Below are positions 55,483 to 64,000 of a stretch of 64,000 nt of DNA, one piece after another (the first letter of the stretch is position 1; the number at the start of each line of letters is the position of its first letter). The notes beneath the pieces are model-generated. The model made no database searches. It was not told the origin of the DNA and saw only the letters and a program-made list of their open reading frames with translations. Origin of the DNA: Adiantum capillus-veneris (taxonomy: Eukaryota > Streptophyta > Polypodiopsida > Polypodiales > Pteridaceae); assembly GCA_014529385.2 (NCBI GenBank), contig CM043942.1, positions 19,605,991 through 19,669,990 of the forward strand. Direction: 5' to 3'. The position numbers were made by a program, and so were the translations under genes.

Positions 55483-58400
55483 CTACCCTACACCTAATTG
55501 CTTGCGAAAATGCACAAAGCTCTCTGAGGGAAGTCCTTTTGTAAGTAGATCAGCAGGATTTTCTGTGGTGTGAACTTTGACAAGCTGAAGTTGCTTATCC
55601 TCGAGCATTTCCCTGATGAAATGATACTTCACATCCACATGCTTTGTCTTTGAGTGATAAACTGGATTGCGAGCCAATTGTATAGCACTTTGACTATCAC
55701 AATATAACACAGGCATCTCTTCTTTGATTCCCAAATCTGTTACTAGTCGATTAAGCCAAATTGATTCTTTGCATGCCTCTGATGCTGCAACATATTCAGC
55801 CTCTGTAGTAGACTGAGTAACACAATCTTGTAATCTAGAACGCCATGATACTGCTCCACCAGCCAATGTAAAGACATACCCTGACGTAGACCTTCGGTTG
55901 TCTAAGTTACCTGCATAATTTGAGTCTGTAAAACCCTTTACACTTAGCTCCTGACTCCCATATATAGCATATACGCATACTCTTTGTAGCTTTCAGGTAT
56001 CTCAATATTCCTTTCACTGCCTCCCAATGTTTCTTGCCTGGGTTTGACATGTATCGACTTACTACTCCCACTGCAAATGCAATGTCTGGGCGAGTAGCAA
56101 TCATTGCATACATCAAACTACCCACTGCAGACGCATATGGAATCTTATCCATTTCAGCCTGTTCTTCCTCAGACACAGGACAATCTTGTTTGCTAAGTTT
56201 CACATATGGTGGCAATGGAACACTCAATGCCTTTCCCTTCTCCATATTGAAACGTTGCAAAACCTTGTCAATACACTCTGTTTGAGATAACCAAATCAAC
56301 TTCTTTGATCTGTCTCTCTCAATGCGCATACCAAGTATATGACTTGCCTCACCCATGTCTTTCATGTCAAACGATTTTGCCATCTTTGACTTCAAAGCTG
56401 AAATTTCTTCCAAGTGCTTGCCAGCAATCAACATGTCATCCACATACAAAATAAGGATCAGCCAACTACCATCCTTAGCCTTCTTTGTATATAGACAGTG
56501 ATCGAACTCACTACGTTTGTAGCCTTGATAAAGCATAAACTTGTGGAAATTATGGTACCATGCCCTCGGTGATTGTTTTAAGCCATAAAGACTCTTTAGC
56601 AACTGGCATACCCAATCTTCCTTACCTTTCTCAACAAACCCTTCTGGCTGTTGCATGTAAATTTCCACATCTAAATCACCATGCAAAAACGCTGTCTTGA
56701 CATCCATTTGGTGCAACACCAAATCTAATATGGCAACCAATGCAAGAAAGCATCTCAATGTAGTCATCTTGACCACCGGAGAGAAGACTTCATCAAAGTC
56801 AATGCCTTGTTCTTGCTTAAAGCCCTTGGCAACAAGCCTTGCTTTGTACTTTGGCTGACTATCATGAGCGGTGATCTTATACCTGTAAACCCATTTACAA
56901 GGTAGAGCCTTTTTGCCTGGTGGTAATTTAACTAGCTTCCATGTCCTGTTTTTATGCAGAGCTGTCATCTCTGACTGCATGGCCAATTGCCAATTCCCGG
57001 AGTCCTTCATTTGCACTGCTTCCTTGTAACATGAAGGCTCATTGCAATCAGTCAACATGACATAGTTCATAGATGGAACAAACCTATCAGGAGGTCGCGT
57101 GACACGTCCAGATCTATGCACAATAGGTGGCTCAGGCTCAACCACAACCTGTGGTTCCACTCTATCCTGTCCTTGCTCCTCGTGAGCCCTGACATTTTGT
57201 CTTGCACGTGCAGGTCCATCTTCTTGGAAGACAACTCTTCTAATCTCCTCAACCCTCTCTGGTTTAGAATGATATTTGGATTCATTAAAGTGAACATCAT
57301 TGCTGCGGACAACCTTTCTGGATTCGGGATCCCAAAGTCTGTACCCCATCTCACCAGAATTACCATAGCCTAGAAAGATGCACTTTCTACTCTTTGGCTC
57401 AAGTTTGTTCCTAAATTCCTTTGGAATGTGAGTATATGCCTCACAGCCAAAGACTCTGAGATGCTTGTATGAGGGCATTTTGCCTGACCATACCATCTCT
57501 GGCACTGAATCCTTCTGCAAAACCTTGCTAGGAGATCTATTTACAAGATGAACAACTGTTGATACAACTTCAGCCCAAAACCCATTTGGCAGCTGTGCAT
57601 TAGACAACATACTTCTGACCTTCTCTTGTATGGTCCTATTCATCCTCTCAGCAACACCATTTTGAGGAGGATTGTAAGGAGCAGTAAGTTCACGTTTTAT
57701 ACCTTTTGACTCACAAAAGTCCTGAAAGGCCTTTGAAACATACTCTCCACCATTGTCAGTGCGTAAGCATTTAAGCTTCTTGCCACTCTGATTCTCCACA
57801 AGTGTCACAAACGTTTTGAAAACACTAAACGCTTCATCCTTGTGCTTGAGAAAGTAAACCCATACTTTCCTCGAGTAATCATCTATAAATGTCATAAAGT
57901 AAGAAGCTCCCCCTAGAGATAGGTTAGGCATAGGTCCACACAAATCACTATGAACAAGTGCCAACTGTGTATCTCTTCTACTGCTTCTATGCTTATGTGG
58001 CTACTGTGTTTGCTTACCATACAGACAATGTTCACAGAATTCAAAATCATTAAATGAAAAGCCAGGCAAATAACCAGAACGAGACAAAATTTCCATTCCC
58101 TTCTTGGACATATGTCCTAACCGGCTATGCCACAAAGAAACGTTCGGCTGCTCGGTTACATTGATTACATTTTTAGAGACATTTGATACATAAATCATGT
58201 AAAGTCCTCCAGACTTTACTCCATGTGCTACTGTCATAGAACCCTTGGATATCTTCCACATGTTCTGTCCAAAAATGGTGACGTAGCCAGCATCATCAAG
58301 TAAACCTGTGCTGATCAAACTCTTTGTAATTGCGGGAACATGTCTCACATTCTTCAGCGTGAAAGAAGAGCCATTCTGAAACTTCAATTGAACATCTCCA

Positions 58401-59467
58401 ACACCTAAGATCTCACATGTCTGCCCATTGCCTAGCCGAACATGATCTTTAGTGGTCACATAAGAAGTAAACCACTCCTTGTTTGGAGACACATGAAGTG
58501 ATGCCCCTGAGTCTATAATCCAGTCACTCAGTGCATTTCCATCAGATGCTGTAAGAAGAGCTGAGTCCATTGTATTCTTCAAGAAGTAGATGTCTCCTGA
58601 CACTAGACTGTCATCCTCTGCAACAGTGTTTGTCACATTTATTTCTTGAATCTTCACTGAGGACTTGTTATTCTCACCATGGTCTTCAGCTTTCTCTTTG
58701 CCTTGTTTTGCTTTCCATTCTCTACAGTCTCTTTTCATGTGACCCTTCTTGCCACATTGGTAGCATTCTATGTCACTCTTGCCTTTAGCACTACGGGACT
58801 TGCTACGAGACTGATTCCTCTTTCCACCTTTGTACTTTTCTTTGGTCCTTCCCCTGACAACTAAGGCTGTTCCTTTGCCTTTGTCCATTGTCTTTCTATT
58901 GGTTTCTTCAGTAAGCAGACTTCCTTCTACACCTGCTATGTTCAAACCATCTAGAGGTGCAGAATTACTCAAAGCTGTGCGAAAAGTGTCCCAACTTTCC
59001 GGCAATGTGATCAACAGGAACATAGCTCTAACAGGTTCATCAAACTTGACACCTTGAGCTCACAACTGACTATAGATTGTGTTGAATTCATTCAGATGAT
59101 TGGACATAGGTGTCCCTTCTTTCATCTTCAAGTCAACAAGCTTCTTAAGCCAGTATACCTGTGAAGCTGCACTCTGCTTCTCATAAAGATCACTCAGCTT
59201 TAACCATGCTTGATAAGCCGACATCTCGTCTGCTACATTGAAGTAAACGCTTTCTGCCAAAGTCAGCATAATGGTAGAAAGTGCCAATTCATCCATTTCG
59301 CTCCATTCATCTTCGTCCATATCTTCTGGTTTTATCCCCTTGAGCTTTATAGGTTTTATTTGCTTCTTTTGTACCAACATGTGCCAAATCTGCTTCTTCT
59401 ACAATGGGAAATTGGTTCCATCCAGCTTCTTGATATTGTAAAGAGCAGTGTCCTGTGATCCAGCCAT
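55483..59467 (-). pseudogene. Copia gag-pol polyprotein with three stops and one frameshift
   Basis: The start ATG at 59467 gives MAGSQDTALYNIKKLDGTNF. Gag follows, with zinc knuckle CYQCGKKGHMKRDC (about 58740). Protease is DWIIDSGASLHVSPNKEW (about 58515). The integrase zinc finger is LWHSRLGHMSKKG...CEHCLYGK (about 58130-58020). The integrase core is HSDLCGPM, FIDDYSRKVWVYF, LRTDNGGEYVS, PQNGVAERMN (57960-57640). RT has WVYRYKITAHDSQPKYKARL, HQMDVKTAFLHGDL, ILYVDDMLIAG (about 56440). RNase H is SRLQDCVTQSTTEAEYVAAS. In-frame stops interrupt just after NFPL (about 59400), at 59060 (TGA) and 58001 (TAG). One indel near 55975 shifts the frame before RNase H. A single 685-codon frame (55907-57964) survives. 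It belongs to the Tork-like plant copia type. Confidence 0.93.
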
Positions 59468-60543
59468 AGCTACGCTTCAGAGTAGTTTACTTTTCTAGGA
59501 AAAATTCGGCAGAGTTTCCCCTGTAAACTGACCTCTGAACCAATATCAACCTGTCAAATGAACCAAGAAAGCTTCAGATTCTGCAGAAATTTTGACAGAG
59601 TCTCCTTTGTAAAATGGCTCTGGTGTACTAAAAACAGACCAGAAAACAGCTCAAAAAACACTGTCTCTCTGACACTGTAAGCTGCGGGTAAACCTGTCCT
59701 GCACCTGTACTGTCTCTCACTGTCCTATAAGCATAGACTACGACAATGCCTGAACGGAAGTAAAGCAAAGATGCAATCCCAACTGTCTAACTCACAGTCA
59801 ATACATCCTAGCTGCCTATCTAAGGGTGCTCGAGGGATCGCTCCAAGACCTGTATCACCGAAAGGATCTCAACATTCGAGAATCCCCCAACTCAATAAAA
59901 CCTCACTCGACCCTCAACAAAGGCTGCAGTAAATCTGGCAGTACATAGACTTCCCACAAAGTCATACATCCACAAATTTCCCACTGTATGCTGTAACCGC
60001 TGCGGCGGTTGTTTGCTGCGTGACTCACAGCCAGCAAACCCTCAACAGACATACATCATCTCTGACAATACATCCCATGTGGAAGTACTTGCAATTTCAG
60101 GATGAAATCTGGAATATCAAGCAGCAAATACAAGCTACCTGATGAACTAGTGGATGTCGCCTACAGTCTGTGTAGTAGATGCGTCCGTGTCGTATGTGAC
60201 ACGCCTCCAAAAACTGTGAGCCGTCCTTCGATGTGTAGACAGCCACAAATCAACACTCTGGGAGTGTCGATATCCTAAGAACCTGCAGTCGTAGGCCGAA
60301 AGCCCCAAATTTGCAGAGTCGGATCTGCACTCGTCGAGACCACGCAGTCGAAAATGGCCTGCGCAGACCTTTGTTGAAGCCGAACGGTGGCCAAGATGAC
60401 CTCAGAATGAAATTCTCACAACACCGAGCCCTTCTTCGGGCTCGCCCACGAGATTTGAGGCCGTGTCTTCGCCTGTCGAATTTCACTCCAAGCTGAGCTG
60501 GTGACTCTAGCCTCCTGCAGTGCTGCCCCGAGCCTCGATCTGA
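59468..60543 (-). other. Copia leader
   Basis: About 1.08 kb between the primer-binding site and the gag ATG. No gene is seen. It is long for a copia leader and presumably carries the packaging signal. Confidence 0.6.
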
Positions 60544-60555
60544 GCTCTGATACCA
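60544..60555 (-). other. Copia primer-binding site (initiator tRNA-Met)
   Basis: The minus strand reads TGGTATCAGAGC, two bases after the 5' LTR. It is the standard plant site. Confidence 0.95.
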
Positions 60556-60557
60556 GT

Positions 60558-60753
60558 TGAAGGAGTACGAGCGGAAGTGCGACGCGAGAGAGAGTGCGAG
60601 AAGAAGAGCACGACGATATGGTGAACTTGCTCTACGTACTGTAATGTGTAGAGCATGGTGAGTTCTTATTAGGTTTTTACAAAAGAATGTGTGTACATAC
60701 CTGGCGGCCCGCCCACTTACCTGGGCGACCACATTGGGCTTTATACCCCAACA
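60558..60753 (-). mobile_element. Copia 5' LTR
   Basis: 196 bp. Contains four extra bases (GTAC) relative to the 3' LTR. Confidence 0.95.
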
Positions 60754-61913
60754 CAAGAAACCCACGAGCACTTGTTTAAAAACTAGGAAGGAAATGTTTG
60801 GGATAAGGCTGGTTGAATCAGGAAAGTTATGATTGATCATCCTTAAGATAGCTTGTCTCAAGACACCTCCGACTCCTTGGTATGTTTTGATGATGAATAA
60901 TGATGGGTTTCTAGCCACAATAAGTCGGTTACCCCCATGAATGATGCGTTTCTACTCCATGTCATGTCTTGATGTTTCTACATAAGTTAGGATAGCATTT
61001 TTATCCTAAGGGAGCCACCCGATTGTATGGGCAACTGGTTTGGTGTATGGGCACCCCCGAACCTTGGGAGCGGATTGTGAACAAGGAATGGGTGCCATTT
61101 TTCACCCTTAGGTGGTCTTGAGACAAGAAGAGTACTGGTCATGGTTATTATGGTCAATTTTTTTTTATTGGTAGTACCCTGTCTTAAGTTTAAAGATGTC
61201 TGTTTGCTAAAAGAGTTCTTTTCAGTACTGTCTTTAATACTTGATTGAAGGAATCACTGTGATGAAAAGTTAAAAGAAACCATTATTTTAATTGTTAGAA
61301 AAACAACATAATCATGTGTGAGTGCGGGCTGGTAAGTGGGGACTGACTAAGGTTGTCAATCATGGATGGGTGGACCTAATTGGTCAGGTAACTATCCATC
61401 CCTGTGCACTAAAAACGTTTAGAAAACTTCTTCACTTGGAAGAGAAGTCCACCAGCAGCTGTGCCCTCACATTTGTTAGGGAAAAGAAAGCATTGGTTGA
61501 GGATACATTAGCCCAATTTGTGGATGTTATAGGGTCGAAATATTTTTGGACTTTTAAGATGTTGTCCCGTTTACGCTGTGAGATAGGACTAGGTCTTTTT
61601 CTAAGGCTATAGACCCAAGCCATTGTCAATGGTGAAGGTCTATTCCTTGCATTTATATTATTTAGAGACTCTAATTTTTATTAGGCCTAGAGACCTTTCA
61701 AGGATCCCATCCCGATCTTGATATGGGTGGGTTGAGGACCTCACATTAAATGTGTCTACCCTATGTGGGAAACTGCCCCTATTGGTTAATTGATGAGATG
61801 CACTTCTTTTGTGGAGTTTTGATGGAAAAGGTGAGGCTATTATTAGGCTAGTAATGCTAAATATGTAAGGTTTTATCAAGCAAATAATAGCATTCTTTTA
61901 GCGTGTTGATATG

Positions 61914-61915
<2 letters not shown>

Positions 61916-61951
<36 letters not shown>

Positions 61952-61958
61952 CCCCCCT
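61916..61958 (+). repeat. CT microsatellite followed by C run
   Basis: About 17 CT dinucleotides, then roughly nine Cs. Confidence 0.95.
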
Positions 61959-62462
61959 TGTTCTTCTCCTGCACACCTTCTCCCTCTCACCATGGTTGTT
62001 CTCCATTGCCATCCCCCATTGACGCTTCCCCATTACATTGACCATTGTTTTTTGTAAAAGGAGTGGATGATAGAGCCTCAACCCACTAGCCAAGTCTAAC
62101 TGCAAGCTTGGCTCCTCGACACCTTTACCATCTCTCTTATGAGAGACAAATTACTTTGTACAAGAGAAAGGCTAAGTTGGCCAAGGCATTTTTCTCCTCT
62201 TTCACGGACCACAAAACTTGTGCACACAAGGTGTTTCTTGCAAAACCACCAGGTTGCATGTCAACATATCATACCCTAGCCCTAGAAGTAGTAAGAACTT
62301 CCAAGAGTGGAAACAAAGATAAGCCGTAAGAAGGTGTTTGTAGGCACCCAAATTGGATGGGATTCTAATATGCTTTAGGACCTTCACGACATACCTAGTG
62401 TCATAAAAACTAATATCTAACCAACCCAAATGATTTTCTCATATTAAACTGATCACTTAATG

Positions 62463-62607
62463 TGGGAGAATAAACGGGAACAAGGGTTAACATATTGAGA
62501 TGTGCTTATAGATTTATCTCAGCACGGCGCCCAAATATGGGAGAATAAACCGGAACAAGGGTTAATATATTAAGATGTGCTTATAGATCTATCTCAACAC
62601 GGGGCCA
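62463..62607 (+). repeat. 75-bp tandem duplication
   Basis: Units begin TGGGAGAATAAAC at 62463 and 62538 and run to the CACGG[CG]GCC block. They differ at a handful of bases. Confidence 0.85.
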
Positions 62608-62734
62608 AAAGAAAAGGGGCCCAAATGAGAGATGGTCTATCAAAGAGCAAGGCTAACCAATGGAGCATAAGACCTTAGGGTTAGCTTCATTGAAGACCTC
62701 CAATAATGTGTGTTAAAGTCCTTTGACCTTAGGT

Positions 62735-62915
62735 AAGCTAGGGCTGAGCTTGAGGCGGGAACCCGACCCAGCTCGAGGTACTTGTCATGCTTGATGACTA
62801 AGGTGCTTGAGGTGATTGAGGTGCTTGATGATTGAGATTCTTGAGGTGCTTGACATGCTTGAGATGCTAGGGTTGTACTTGAGGTGAGAACCCAGCCCAA
62901 GCTTAAAGTTCTTAA
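62735..62915 (+). repeat. Degenerate GCTTGAGG minisatellite
   Basis: GCTTGAGGTG, GCTTGATGAT, GCTTGACATG and similar 8-11 base units repeat irregularly. The block GGGAACCCGACCCAGCTC (62758) has a relative GAGAACCCAGCCCAAGCTT (62886), so the patch may be a larger duplication. Confidence 0.6.
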
Positions 62916-64000
62916 GGGACAAGGTTGTGGTGGGAATTGGGTCTATGCATGAGGGGCTTGAGGTGTCAAAAAGTCAAATATTCAATCCCTACAAGGAGGG
63001 GGCGAGCCATACATGAGGGGAGATGAGAGAGAACACCCACACACGCACACTAGGCATGCATAGTACAAAGAAAGCAGAAGGGACACTTGTCAAGTTTCTC
63101 CTCATGTTGCCCTCATGGTGTGCCTGAAGCCTATTGGTTGGCCACTGTTGCACTTTTTTTTGGCCAAGGGCATGGGAGTTTCGACCAAGAAAAAGAGCAT
63201 GTAGTGCAAGAAATTTGACATTTTAGCGATTTACAATGGTTATTTTATTATGAATCATGATGATGATCTCACTTGATCTGGCATAAGGAGTTTGTTTTGA
63301 CAGGCAATGAAAACGTCGATTTAATATGAAATTATGATTAAAGAGAAGACAATTTGAAGATGCCCAACTTGATGATGCTTGCACGATCGAATATGTTTTA
63401 TGTCTATCAAGCTTGCAAAGAGGAAATGAAGAGATTGGAGTCTCTACTAAGACGTGTTAAACTTGACCATGCTCGGGAGCAAAGATAATGAAGACAACAA
63501 AGATGTTTGCACACAAGTTTGTGTCGAGATCAGGCGTGCTTGGAAATATTGTTATGAGGCCCTCGAGTACGGCGACTAGAGATTGAGATCGACCATTGCC
63601 AGTGGTGTACCATGGCGGCCGGACGAGAGTTTGAAGAGGATGGCTACCATTGACCGTTCATGGATGTACATTTAATCTATAACGTCATCCTGCAATGCAT
63701 ACACGTATTGTGTGTGTCTGTGCACGTATCGAGGGTGTGAATGAGACTTTGAAGGGGGTTTTTGTTGAATGGAAAAAGTGGGTGTTTTAATATCTTTTTT
63801 TAATCACCTGACGAGGGGTGGCCAATGAAGAGGGTATGTCGATTGAGAAGCACCCACTGCTTGCGACCGATGAGGGAAGCACCCACTACCGGCGAGCGTC
63901 CGAGGAGTCCATTGCCATGCCGAGAGGGGAGTTGTTTGGAGAGTATCATAAACTAGATGAGGAGTCGCATGCATGAGAAGGAGCATGTTGGCCAATTTTT

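Larger units (their letters stand above)
55202..60753 (-). mobile_element. Ty1/copia LTR retrotransposon, almost full length
   Basis: 5552 bp on the minus strand. LTRs 60558-60753 (196 bp, 5') and 55202-55393 (192 bp, 3') begin TGTTGGGGTATAAAG and end CTCCTTCA. They differ by two substitutions and one 4-base indel by eye. Flanking CAAGT (55197-55201) and CAAGA (60754-60758) look like a 5-bp target duplication with one change. The primer-binding site, polyprotein and polypurine tract are all in place. It is inserted in E2 sequence. It is the youngest-looking insertion in the window, though its polyprotein is broken at four places. Confidence 0.95.
60754..64000. other. Unassigned; E2 flank, then low-complexity patches
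   Basis: The first bases continue E2 across the copia insertion. Beyond about 60.9 kb I recognise nothing: no conserved protein motif on either strand and only short open frames. Simple repeats are listed separately. This may be diverged retroelement or intergenic DNA. Confidence 0.45.

Noticed and set aside
62640-62900. 86-codon minus-strand frame rich in Ser and Ala
   Set aside because: It translates the GCTTGAGG minisatellite; no evidence of coding.

Overview
This looks like nuclear DNA of a land plant, from a repeat-dense, probably heterochromatic region. Nearly everything recognisable is LTR retrotransposon: Ty3/gypsy pieces of at least three lineages, one Ty1/copia element, and two LTR elements whose proteins I do not recognise. 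I see no intact host gene, no rRNA, tRNA or CRISPR. The only host-like sequence is a short broken DEAD-box helicase fragment (about 7.08-7.35 kb, minus). Nothing fixes the species. A seed-free vascular plant with a large genome is possible, but that is a guess.

Layout. 1-2.4 kb: unassigned. 2.4-3.2 kb: chromovirus integrase/chromodomain tail and LTR (D). 3.2-7 kb: decayed plus-strand gag of family B (B0). 7-8.6 kb: helicase fragment and unassigned sequence. 8.6-14.2 kb: minus-strand B1, which keeps gag, protease, a linker domain and a tail but no RT or integrase. 14.179-25.960 kb: plus-strand gypsy element A, with a minus-strand chromovirus C (about 17.28-22.38 kb) nested in it. 25.97-30.14 kb: minus-strand element G with an unknown coiled-coil protein. 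30.1-32.3 kb: non-coding. 32.3-42.55 kb: minus-strand Tat/Athila-like element B2. B2 is split by F, a plus-strand 3.7 kb LTR element with a novel open reading frame (34.637-38.347 kb). 42.55-45.75 kb: promoter and leader of element E (E1) with a 152-bp tandem array. 45.75-46.7 kb: GC-rich 321-bp duplication. 47.9-51.3 kb: decayed family-B-like gag H. 51.339-53.043 kb: inverted end of a second A copy. 53.05-55.2 kb: second E leader (E2), interrupted by a minus-strand copia element at 55.202-60.753 kb. 60.75-64 kb: E2 flank and unassigned sequence with simple repeats.

How the parts relate. Nesting gives a relative history: C in A, F in B2, A in H, copia in E2. Within each element the expected order is visible (gag, protease, RT, RNase H, integrase), but all carry stops and frameshifts. 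The freshest insertions are the copia element (LTRs differ by two substitutions and one 4-bp indel by eye) and F.

Most unusual points. (1) B2 appears to carry a tandem duplication of the integrase zinc-binding module. (2) B2 has a second retropepsin-like domain downstream of integrase, where envelope-like ORFs sit in related elements. (3) The A 3' LTR holds an exact 51-bp copy of the element's own integrase sequence, at the spot where the A 5' LTR has a perfect 62-bp palindrome. (4) F and G carry unknown proteins. (5) Both E leaders contain a strictly 152-bp-periodic array. All readings were done by eye; no database search was possible.
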